This document shows positions 1-8,798 of a stretch of DNA of 13,187 nucleotides, piece by piece. Source of the DNA: Cylindrobasidium torrendii FP15055 ss-10 (Eukaryota > Basidiomycota > Agaricomycetes > Agaricales > Physalacriaceae); contig KN880884.1 in assembly GCA_000934385.1 (NCBI GenBank), forward strand, positions 1 through 13,187, written 5' to 3'. A program made the position numbers and the translations under genes. The notes under the pieces are model-generated. The model did no database searches. It was given only the letters and a program-made list of their open reading frames with translations, and was not told the origin of the DNA. The first letter of the stretch is position 1, and every line of letters starts with the position of its first letter.

Positions 1-36
1 CCTTATGACTGTTTTCTAACACATTATACTCTCCAG

Positions 37-2149
37 CAACGACTTTACGAGCAAGCCACGGGACAAGACCTGGACACCTCTCACGTTGAAGCAAGGGGGA
101 ACAAGATTCCTCGTGCGTCGTATTTGCAGCATATCCGCGTCTCCACTAACTATTTCCCAGTTAGTGCGGGCGTTCACCGAGAAGACACCAACCACAAATT
201 ACTCAGATTTCCAATCTTCATTGATCCAAACAGCGAGAAGCCGGTCCTTTCGCCTCGAGTTGCCTCGGTAGTAAAATGGAATTTTGAGCACGAGCCGGCA
301 GATCGAAGGAACGCCTTTGAAGTTTGTTCTCATCCCTAATCATTGAAATTCCTTATACTCATTGCGCACCATTCAGGCACTTCCTCCACAAACCGGCCCG
401 ACTAGCATTGGAACTCTATTCTGGGCACTCGAGGTCAACACCAGCCTCCCGTACAGGACACTCTACGATCTGAACGGCAGGAATCCCTACGAATGTCCTG
501 TCAAGTTCGGCATATTCTACAGGTCGCATGAAGATCCAATTGGAGTCCTATGCAACACTGCCCACAATATGAACGTGCTCCAGAAAGGAAAAGACGGCCT
601 ACATATCAACCATTTATGCCCGGAAGCGCAGAATATCATCTCGAAATTTGAAAAGGACCAGATGCATCAGCTCACGGACGAGACACTCGCAGAGGATCCT
701 GACACGTTCTTTGCTGCACTAGCTACTCCCGAAACGCGCGCCAACGTCCGGAGTAAGCTCCCAAAGCCCCTCGTGTACACCGAGTCGCTTTCGTCTCTCA
801 GTCCCCATTCGATCGCTTCTGGCTCGGCGTATACTCCATCATCGCAGGACAGCAACAATTTAGAATCGGACGACGATGCTGATAATCGGGCCACCCCTTC
901 GCCTCCAGAGACCCGTCAAATGACGGCGGAACGGCGCATGACTGCCGTCGAGGTGATGAGGAAACGGAAAGAGGAGCAGGAGAAGGAGGAGAAATGGGAG
1001 AAGAAGCAGGATTATCTGCAGCGCAGTATCAGTATCCTTGCTCGAGACGAGGCGCACTACCAGTTCAGCTTGGCGTACCGCGAGGCTGGAAACTCATTCG
1101 ATCCTGCAAAGTCTTCCATCCTTCAGGATTTCAAGATGCACCAGGAAGCATTCCTGAAGGCGTCGCAGACGCGCGAACACTGTGTTACGCGCTCTGCAAC
1201 GAGAGCGGCCAGGCTTGAGACAGCGCAGTATGTCGACGACGATGACGATGATGAGGGATTCGACAGCGACGAGGAGTCAGATAGCGAGGAGATGTCGGAT
1301 GGTGAGGAGGAATCGCACGAAGGGAAGGAATCCGGAAACGGCGAAGAGGAGTCGGACGGCAGGAAGGAATCCGAGGATGGCGAGGAGGAATCAGACGATG
1401 AAGAAGAATCGGACGACGAGGAGGACAGCGACGTTGAATCAGTCAAATTCAGAGACATGGACTTCGACAGTGATGATGATTCGGATGGCGAATACTTCCC
1501 TCCTCCTCCACCCACTAGTATCCCTCCACCCGACTCTGAGTCCATTGACGATACAACCTTCTTGCCGTTGGCTTCGAATGCCACCGACTCGACCACTGCC
1601 GACGACGCTAGTCTCGCCGCTTCACTGTTCGAGCCTGGCGACGATATTCCCGACACCTCTGGTCTTGAGACACCCAAGCAGCCGCCCGTGTCTCTGCCAG
1701 ACGATGATGCGCCTTCCACTCCACCTGTTGCCGGACCCAGTCGCCAGCCAGACAACCCTGTGAATGTCGATACAGAGTCGCAGACCGTCATCCAGCCTTT
1801 CGACTTCAGGTTCCTCCCGGAGAACACTCTTGACCCTGTTGCTGGACCCAGTCAGCCGCCGACTGTTACACCTCCGAACGGTACAGCACGAGGAGGCACA
1901 GGGAGAGGTGGGAGTCGAGCTGCAGGCGGCGGCAGAGATGGATCCAGCAGAGCTGCCGGACCAAGCCAAGCGGCCGCTACGGGCTCAGGCGACATTACGC
2001 GGAGAGGCACCCGGGCGCGTCGCGGTCGCGGTCAGCTCGCTACGCGGTTCAGTGCGCGCCAGGTTGCAATTCAGGAGAAGAAGCGCAAGGCGCCGGATTC
2101 TGCAGCCGACAAGGGCTATGAGATGCCAAAGAAGAAGCGTCGCGGTTAG
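37..2149 (+). CDS. Gene A, left copy: orphan acidic/RG-rich protein with nuclear-type tail, 5'-partial
   Basis: I do not recognise this family. The best model is two exons, 37-321 and 377-2149 (TAG stop). An acceptor at 35-36 follows a CTAAC branch site, so more exons lie upstream of the window. The intron 322-376 (GTTTGT...CTAAT...TTCAG) is phase 0, and the exon-2 frame continues straight across it; a start near 362 would be artificial. The visible 685 residues comprise a compositionally ordinary N-terminal part (residues 1 to about 200), a Lys/Glu helix-prone segment (about 276-312), a Glu/Asp/Ser tract (about 381-466), a short proline run (about 470-480), a Pro/Ser/Asp-rich linker, an RG/RGG-like stretch, and a bipartite nuclear-localisation-like end (KKRK, then KKKRR, about residues 663-684). 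This composition suggests a nuclear, possibly nucleic-acid- or histone-binding protein, but that is inference. It converges on gene B and is duplicated in inverse orientation at the right end. Confidence 0.72.
322..376 (+). other. Intron in gene A
   Basis: A 55-nt spliceosomal intron: donor GTTTGT after a GAA codon, CTAAT branch site, pyrimidine-rich 3' part and TTCAG acceptor. Removal joins two open frames in phase 0. Without splicing, a TAA at 337-339 ends the upstream frame. Confidence 0.75.
1232..1492 (+). repeat. Acidic low-complexity tract inside gene A
   Basis: Degenerate repeats of GAnGAGGAnTCGGAn encode runs of Glu, Asp and Ser with a few Gly. The purine/pyrimidine skew also produces a long serine-rich open frame on the opposite strand, which is a shadow. 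The tract is likely to vary in length between strains through slippage. Confidence 0.85.
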
Positions 2150-2736
2150 GAGGACTTGGATTGAGTGCACAACGATGGATTGGTTTCTTGGTTATGCTTC
2201 CAACTTGTCTGCGTATCTATGAACTTCGTGATATCTTTCTCGTTACTTCCCTGTTATTTATCGTCTCTCTGTCAACATCTTCCAATTTCTTAGTACTCAC
2301 CTAATCTCTGTCTGCTTTATGCCCTATATGCCTTATGCCTCTATGTCCCGACGTATGCCCTTATGCCTATATGATTATGATTATGCCCGCATGATGCGCA
2401 CGAGTGGTTTCCAAAAACAATAAGCATTGCAAGTCTACGCCAAAATACAACAATTATAACATACAAGTATCCTACGCCAGTAGCACTGGCTTGGATTTTC
2501 TACGACGGCGGTCTAATGTAATGCGCCTCCTTCATGATATCGACCACGCTTGACCATATTGAAATGCCTCGGTCCATAGCATGAAGGGCCCGCTGGCGTA
2601 TAACGACAGGGCTGCGATTAGCACAAAGACGTCTCAGTGGGGAACGCGCTTGTTTACAACCTGACATGCACATCGTAGGTTCCAGAAGTTCTATCGCAGT
2701 CAGCTATACGACTTGACACCTGCGTAGTAAGAAGCG
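2150..2736. other. Convergent intergenic region between A and B, left copy
   Basis: The 587 nt between the two convergent stop codons hold no supportable gene. The half next to gene A is strongly conserved in the right copy, and 2285-2475 matches it at 183 of 191 positions. The half next to gene B (2476-2736) is clearly diverged, with indels (261 nt here against 244 nt in the partner). Both 3' UTRs and polyadenylation sites should lie here. AATAAG at about 2419 and AT-rich sequence around 2440-2470 are candidate 3'-end signals for A. Confidence 0.6.
2318..2397 (+). repeat. Degenerate TATGCC-type tandem array, left copy
   Basis: About 80 nt made largely of tATGCCy units (TATGCCC, TATGCC, TATGCCT, then ATGATTATGATTATGCCC). 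It lies about 170 nt past the gene A stop, probably in its 3' UTR. The array has the same unit order in the right copy at 12451-12530, so it predates the duplication. Confidence 0.7.
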
Positions 2737-3740
2737 CTACATTGTTCTACCTTTGTTTTTGGCAGCTCGAGGCGGGTTCGTGCGCGGAGGGATACACGGA
2801 GCCCCACGAGAGCGCTTGGTAGGAGGACACTCTCCAGATAGGGCCGTGTCGCGCTGGCGTTTGCGCAGACGTGGGTGCTGAGTACTCGGCGTTGTGGTCG
2901 ACATAGCAGGCCGCACTGCGCAGTGTAAGGGTGATATGGAAGAAGCTGCCACGGATGGTGGGGCAGGAATAAGTGGTGGTTTGGGTATAGCAGGGCGATT
3001 GGCTCGGGAAAACCACCCAATAGGTGGATTGCGAAAGAAGTAGTCTTGCGCGCGTTGAAATTGCAGTAGTAAGCTGGGTCTTTTTTGGGAGAATGTGGAT
3101 AGTTGGTAGCATGCTTTTGACGCTACCATGATGGGGTCGGCCGTGCGGAGTCGGATGGTCGGAAAGGCTGGGTAAGGATGCTCGTGCTTTGTGATGATAC
3201 CAGTGATAGGATGTCGCAGGAATAACGGACGCGACGTTGAAGCAGCCACAAATGTGCACTCCAATGCATCAATGTTAATCTATTAGACTAGGTGAGCGAT
3301 ATGGCTAACAGAAGTTCCAAAAGATGCTCCAACCTTGATACGGGCCCGGTCCTTGTAAAGGCATTGTTGATTCTTTCGGTAAATATTGGCCATGGCTTGA
3401 AGAGTTTCATCGAGAGGAACAAATGCGTGTCCACTGAAAAAGGCTCTTGCGCCGAAATCACGTTGCACTGCGACATTCATCAGAACGCATCGTTTGGCCG
3501 AAAACTTCACATACAGTAGAGGTAGTTTCCAGGTTCATACAGGCTCTTGATTGTTTCTCCACGTTTCATTCCGCTCCCGAGTTCGTGCCGTCGCATCTGC
3601 ATCACCGTTAGAGTGATTGCTTGTACATATGGGCTATTACGCACAAACGAGTCCAGAGGATCTGTGAGCATCGGAAAACCAACTGGTTCTCCGAAAATGC
3701 CGGTGAAAGAGATACAGTCCTCTGTGTAAGGCGTGGACAT
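2737..3740 (-). CDS. Gene B, left copy: orphan 284-aa fungal protein with basic tail
   Basis: Family not recognised. Four exons on the minus strand: 3740-3645, 3596-3515, 3467-3334 and 3279-2737. The introns are 48, 47 and 54 nt, with donors GTGCGT, GTATGT and GTTGGA and acceptors GCAG, GCAG and ATAG. The spliced frame is 855 nt. Residues 120-166 form the strongest core (charged His/Pro segment RHPITG, HEHPYP, then TADPIMVASK) and are identical in the second copy. A Pro-rich linker follows (about 195-216). The tail from about 240 is Arg/Lys-rich (RKRQR, TKRSRG) and looks like a bipartite nuclear signal. No signal peptide or membrane segment is seen. The ATG was chosen because the duplicated copy has an ATG at the same place. 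The frame is open upstream, so a longer N-terminus is possible. Purifying selection between the copies argues for a functional protein. Confidence 0.78.
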
Positions 3741-5381
3741 AGCGAGTAAGAAGGGGTGATTCGAGTTGATGGGGTGAAGGAAAGCTGCAATACTGTATAC
3801 ATCACATAGATCAGTTCGGCAATCGTCGGCAATCACAACTTCACAAGACCACTTCGACGCTCATTTTGGCGGCTCCCAGATGTACTCGCGCTCGTGGCCA
3901 ACTCGGCGCCAACAATTGAAATTGCTCAGGTAGCCGCTGACGATGGGTGAAAACCTTCAAGCTGTGAAAACATTCGTGGTATCAGTCAACGCCTGGTCGT
4001 CGATTCAAGTCTAACGTGATATCGGCAAAATTGCTCACACATACAAGACAAAAGTCGAGCTTATATCGTTTCAACAATTGTAGATACTTCCACTCTTACC
4101 TCAGTGTCTTTCCTGACGATGGTCCCAGGCGGATTCCGGATGAAAGATGGTATGATACTACCATATAAACATTGACATGAATGATGATGCATATGTCCGA
4201 TGCAGCGGTTGACTATTGAGAAGTACGTTGGCCAGTTAAGTTATCTCGGTCCATGTCGTCGTATCTTCCCAATGTGATTGAAGCAGGGCCATACATTTGA
4301 GAACAAGCTTATATGGTTCGTGCGATCGCCAACAGGAGCCTACTCAATTGCCCTGTTCAGCTTCTTATGTTACTGAAAGAGGATTTTGATCCCCGCAGCA
4401 TGATGCCTTGCCGTTGATTCTTACTGAGTGTAGTGAACCACTTGGATGCCCAATTATCACGCTGCGAGCTATCTATCGCCAAGTTTTCATTCATATTACA
4501 AGCATCTCGTTATCACATTATTGAAGTTTAAAATTTGAAGCTTCTTGTATAATAGGTGCGCTGCGGGGTCAGAATGTCCGAAATGAAGCGGGGAAACTGG
4601 CTCGTCTATGCACGTCCAGAGTCCCCAGACAGAACCTCCCTTGACGGATATGAAGCGGGGAAGTGAAGCACAACGAAGAGGCTCGAAGTCTTGGGGAAAC
4701 AAGGTCGAGGAAGGGCATAGATTCATACGGAGGAGATTGCCACTCGATGCGGGGAAACTGGCATGCGGGGATAGAATCTCAGGGAAGCTAGGCGGTCTTC
4801 CAGAAGTAGTCGACAATGTGGACCGTCGACGCGTTTGTGACTTTACATGCACGACGAATTGATCAACACAGTGTACCACGGTAGAGCGTGGAGCCATTCA
4901 CCGGGATAAGTGCTCGAGGCGTAATTACACGCTCAGCTGACCCTCCTCGAACCCACATATGGGATGTCAAGATCAATGCTAGAGTGGAGCTGGGGGCCAC
5001 ACTCGTACTTGCCGCTTCCAGAACAGCCTCAGGCTTCAGTCCTTCCCAAGACCGGAGAACTGAACACACGAGACGATGTTCACCCCTCGAACTTCTTACC
5101 AGATCAACACGCACTATCCGAACCAACGCACAAAACTGCACACAAAACAATTTCAAAGCATCGCATCTATGTTGTCTATGTATGAATAATTGATACAGTG
5201 GAGTGGGGAGGGTGTATATCATCATAATCGTAGATATGTAAAAACTAGTCCATCATAAATAAACCATAACGGCAGGGGGGTATGTACGCGTCCTATGTAC
5301 ACCCTAAACATCAAAAAGAAAAGAAAAAGCAACCTAAGGGAATAAGAAGAAGACAAAGTGAATAAGGATGGAGGCAGAAAA
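3741..5381. other. Gene-poor region between gene B (left) and the alpha-arrestin
   Basis: About 1.64 kb with no supportable gene. The 45 nt next to gene B belong to the inverted duplication and probably form its 5' UTR. About 3786-4550 is moderately AT-rich and would hold the gene B promoter; no clear TATA box was assigned. About 4560-4860 holds three dispersed copies of a short repeat. The open frames between about 4496 and 5225 on both strands are short, mutually overlapping and unlike known families. About 5190-5381 is A-rich on the plus strand (T-rich on the arrestin sense strand) and should contain the arrestin 3' UTR. Confidence 0.55.
4583..4761 (+). repeat. Three dispersed copies of an ATGAAGCGGGGAAACTGG-like repeat
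   Basis: Copies lie at 4583-4600 (full 18-mer), 4650-4665 (first 12-13 bases shared, then diverged) and 4747-4761 (ATGCGGGGAAACTGG, with 3 bases missing). They fall within 180 nt in otherwise non-coding sequence, all on one strand. Function unknown; they may be remnants of a local tandem duplication. Confidence 0.5.
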
Positions 5382-7855
5382 TCAGGTCCTCAACGCCCGA
5401 CTCCTCGACGAGGCCATCATCAATGGACTGTCCGGTGCACTGCCCGTCTCATCCCCATCCGTACCCCCGCGTATACTGCTTGCCACCGAACTGCTCTCGC
5501 TCCTCCCGCGGCCTACAGCAAGCAAATTACCCGTACTGGCGCTCATCGCAGCAATACCCATACTCTGGAACCGTCCCGCCAGATTGGACTCACTCTGCGA
5601 CCGCTCGACATCATCGTAAGACGGCAAGCCTGCCATGCTCGACAGCGGCGGGACCCCACCAATAAACCCACGCGACGCAACCTGGTAGTCGGGAACCTGA
5701 TGCATGCTCGGCGCATCCGTAAGATGGATCTGCCTTCCTCCAGGTGTCTGCACCGGATGCCCATGCCCATTGTTGCTGTTCCCGCCGTCCCGCTGCGAAA
5801 TCTGCTGCTGCTGAGCCGCCGCCCTCTGCATCTCAGCCACATTCTGGTGTGAATGCGACCGCGAAAGCCAGGCTGGATGCGAAAGTGACGTGAATGGCTT
5901 CATCGTCGCCTTGAACAGGCCCTGCGCGCTGCGGCTTGCCTGGGCAGCATGAATGTACGTCTCGTTGGGTCCAGCAATGTGCAGCGCCTTCCCAGGCGAA
6001 CGCACACCGCTGCGCTCAGGAGAGCTCGCCCGACTGCCCGCTCGGCTGTTGGCCCGACTGTGTCGACGACTAGATGGGCGCGTCGCAGGATTCGAGTCAC
6101 TGTGGTCCGACGGCGTATGTGTAGGCGAAAAGTGCGTCTGCGTCTGTCCAGGCGTGTATTCCTCCGCAATCGACAGCAGCAGCTCAGAGTTCACCCAGTC
6201 CAGAGGCGTACTGTCGTCCGAACCAGGCGCATGCGGTAGATGAGAGATAAGATGTCCGTCGAGCGGCGAGGAGGTGCCAGAGTGCGTTCGAGAGGCGCTG
6301 CCGTCATTGGCGATGATCGCAGGCGTCCCACCGCCCGACATCCAAGGGTTCGTCACTCGCAGCGTCGCGCCCTCGGGCATGTACATGTTTGCGATACGGT
6401 CGCGCACATGAGCATTATAGCTTGGCAGCTCCATATCGTCGTCCAAAGGCTCTGGCGGCACATCCGGGCCGCCAATAAGCAATCGTCGTGTTGCTGCAGT
6501 ATAGGACCGCGCCTCATCCAGTAGTCGGCTATCAAGGATATGGATGGGCAGCGAGCAGCGGAGCTCCGAGGTGTGGCCGTCGAGATTGAGAATGAGGATA
6601 CTCCAGCGAATACGGTGGCTGACATTGATGGGATCCAAACCGTGCGAAGGCGTTATCGTTGTTGGCAACTTGAACGTGATATATGTCACTGTGTCATCGC
6701 TGCTCATAAGGTTCGCGTCCTGCTCAGGCTCCGGAGCGACAGGCGGAAAGTAGGAGCCGCTGGCGCCAGACGGGCCGACATGGCCATCGACCTGTGCAGT
6801 CGGGCCATTAAACGTAGGGACACCAGGCGTGAGGCCAAAGTAACCACCAGCGCTATTTCGAGCACTGGAGCCGATATTAGGTGTACTGGGCAGAGAGAAC
6901 CCCGGCGTTACAGGCGGTTTGTGTCGCTGCGGGCCTTCCAACTCGTGCGCCTCGACCGCCTTGCCGTTGATGAGCTCGTGGCGGACGGAAGCCACAGTCT
7001 TTGTGACCTCCTGCGAACCTGAGCGGGCGTAGAGCTTGATAGTCTCCTGGATGGTGCTGTTGATGCTGAGCACACCGACGCCCTTGACGAGTGGGGAGAA
7101 CTTGACGAGGGCAGTGACACTGTCGCCGGCAGCCCACGCCTTGTGAGGAACCATAATCGAGTACATGAGTTTCTCTGGCCATGTATTCTCGATCTCGAGT
7201 GTCTGCTGGTATTCGAGCGCCTCTGCGGCGAACGAACGGACAAGGGTGACTGGGCAGACCGTCTGGAGGTTGTGGGCAAGTCCTGGACGAACCGCATGGG
7301 CACGCAGCTTGTAGGCAATCCAGGCTCCGCCGTGCAAGGCGGTCCAGATGCTGGAGGGAAGCGAACCTCCGAGCTGAAGCTGGAAAGGGAAAAGATGGCG
7401 GCCAGGCTTGAGCGTATGGTTGTGCTTCTTTTCGCCCTCGAGAAAAGACCACTCGTGATTGCAGAGGATGTAGGTGAGTGGGGACGAGCTGAGCGTGATT
7501 CTAGGCGTGGCGTCAGTTACAGTCCGCGGTTACAGCGAGCAACGCACGATTCGTGAGGGGGAAGTCTCGCTTTGCCACGGAATTGGAGAGTAATTTCTCG
7601 GATGGAAGTCGGCTGGTCGAGGTAGAGGGCGACATGGCCAGACAGATGGGACGGCTCGACATCGACGCCGGTGCCCTTGAGGTAGATGACCTCCTTGTCC
7701 AGCAAGATTTCCAGGCGGGGCCGCTCCTTGGCGTCATGGACGTCTGCGCCATCAGTGTTGTGGAACGGGGGCTGTGGTCCAGTGTGGACCTCATCGTCAG
7801 GCAGGAGGTCGATGTGCTGGTGGCTCGGCGACGGTGGGCGGCTGGAGAACACCAT
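5382..7855 (-). CDS. Alpha-arrestin (ART/CreD-like ubiquitin-ligase adaptor), 808 aa
   Basis: Two exons, 7855-7548 and 7500-5382. The 47-nt intron (GTGCGT donor, TGAC branch, CCTAG acceptor) splits a serine codon and restores an 808-residue frame. Residues about 45-155 form an arrestin N-like fold (RPRLEILLDKEVIYLKG, later HEWSFLEGEKKHNHTL and PFQLQL). Residues about 183-450 form an arrestin C-like domain (QTLEIENTWPEKLMYSI, ETIKLYARSG, SELRCSLPIHILDSR), interrupted by a long Gly/Ser/Pro insert at about 290-360. Three PxY motifs, PSY 462-464, PDY 706-708 and PSY 729-731, match sites that bind WW domains of Rsp5/NEDD4-type ligases. The tail has an Arg/Ser-rich stretch (about 577-600) and a short Gln run. 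Fungal relatives direct ubiquitination and endocytosis of transporters; the cargo here is unknown. The assignment to the CreD/Rod1 branch is less certain than the arrestin call. Confidence 0.92.
7501..7547 (-). other. Intron in the alpha-arrestin gene
   Basis: A 47-nt intron with GTGCGT donor and CCTAG acceptor, phase 2. Unspliced, the first exon hits a TAA after the ARCNRGL residues. Spliced, the arrestin N-domain continues without a gap (PHES joined to ITLSSSPLTY). Confidence 0.88.
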
Positions 7856-8073
7856 AGTCGTATCGTGAGGTGAAGAAATGCGCCAGACTGAGGAAAAAGT
7901 CGAGAAGGAGGGTCAGTTGGAAAAGCAGATGGATATTATAGGGGAACCATGTACCGGGACGGACGCTATTGCTTTCCTTGTAAGATTGAATTGAGATCAC
8001 TTCGAGAGAATGGACCTGAAGTAGAAGGAGAAGCGTTCGAAGGGAACTGAGCCCTTTCAAAGAGAAAGAATGG

Positions 8074-8092
8074 GCCAAAATGCCCTTTTGGC
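8074..8092. promoter_or_regulatory. 7-bp inverted repeat GCCAAAA-N5-TTTTGGC upstream of the arrestin
   Basis: Perfect 7-base arms separated by 5 bases (TGCCC), about 220 nt upstream of the arrestin ATG. The symmetry would suit a dimeric DNA-binding protein. No known site is claimed. Confidence 0.35.
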
Positions 8093-8436
8093 ACAGGGAA
8101 TATGGCAGTACGAACGCAAGAATGAACGAACCGCCACCCTCTCCTGATTTAACCGTCCACCTCCTGGCGTGTTTGGCGTCGCAATGGGCTCGTCACCTCT
8201 TTCAATTTTTCCGCTAGATCCCGTTCCGGATAAGATTATGGCTCAAGTATAAACGTTTATCCCAGCCCTCAGATCTGCCACCAGCGGCGTGCAAGATAGT
8301 CACCAGAAGGTCCAGAGACATCTTCCCCGACCCAGCCGTCGCCATTTGGATTCATCTAGACGTTGGAACTGGACATTTCAGAAAGAAATAATCAATTAGA
8401 CTATTCAGCATCGTCCGGACCGTCCGTGGGTGCAAA

Positions 8437-8448
8437 TGATCCGGATCA
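8437..8448. promoter_or_regulatory. 12-bp perfect palindrome TGATCCGGATCA
   Basis: A complete 12-base palindrome about 580 nt upstream of the arrestin ATG. GTCCGGAC, an 8-base palindrome, lies about 20 nt away (near 8413-8420), so CCGG-centred sites cluster here. Inverted CGG/CCG half-sites are typical of Zn2Cys6 regulators, but the match is generic. Confidence 0.3.
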
Positions 8449-8798
8449 CTTTTGATGCGCCCCTGGAGTGACGCGATCGGCGCTTTCATCACCACTGCTG
8501 CGGTGGCACAACGTCGACGCGCTCAACAACGCAAACGCACACTCTGGCTGAGATCGAAACGAGGTCTGTTCCCACGTCAAAGTCAACCGCTTGAACACAT
8601 CCTCCATCCACAATACAGCTAACAGCACAAAGAGAGTTGCCTGCTTCGATTACTACGTCTCCCATGCACTCACTCCACGATGACTGGCTGCTTCCCATCA
8701 TCGCGCGCAGAAAAAGGGCCCTTCTCGTGGACGAGATGCGCGATGCAACCCTTGGTTTCCCCCCAAGATCGAATATATACTCAGAAAAAATACATCTT

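Larger units (their letters stand above)
1664..3785 (+). repeat. Left arm of a 2.1 kb imperfect inverted duplication
   Basis: This segment aligns with the reverse complement of 11078-13187. Paired coordinates sum to about 14848-14864, with small shifts from indels. It holds the 3' end of gene A, the intergenic region and all of gene B with 45 nt upstream of its ATG. Homology stops sharply at the inner end near 3785. The outer limit is set only by the window edge of the partner copy, so the true arm may be longer. Confidence 0.93.
7856..8798. promoter_or_regulatory. Arrestin promoter/5' UTR and lyase 3' flank
   Basis: The 943 nt separate the lyase stop from the arrestin ATG, both on the minus strand. 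The part next to the arrestin, read on the minus strand, is pyrimidine-rich (CTTCTCCTTCTACTTC-like), as is usual for basidiomycete 5' UTRs; a 5' UTR intron cannot be excluded. A TTTATAC element near 8248-8254 on the minus strand could serve as a core promoter. Palindromic sites are listed separately. I see no supportable gene; the short frames here overlap one another on both strands. Confidence 0.5.

Noticed and set aside
1123..1827. Long serine-rich open frame on the minus strand inside gene A
   Set aside because: It is the antisense of the GAG/GAC/TCG acidic tract; its composition follows directly from the repeat, and it has no independent support.
1764..2222. A 152-codon overlapping frame in gene A that is also open in the right copy (13087 to 12629)
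   Set aside because: Its retention is explained by high nucleotide identity without indels. The encoded protein is arginine-rich shadow sequence, and the main frame is the one with the conserved basic signal.
37..3740. Mating-type HD1/HD2-like gene pair
   Set aside because: Neither protein has a homeodomain (no WF-N-R helix), and the genes are convergent, whereas HD pairs are divergent.
4496..5225. Several 70-130 codon open frames on both strands
   Set aside because: They overlap each other, show no recognised domain, and lack a consistent intron pattern or partner copy; not supportable as genes.
5358..7556. Many open frames antisense or out of frame to the arrestin
   Set aside because: Shadows in GC-rich coding sequence; the arrestin frame has clear domains and a consistent splice.
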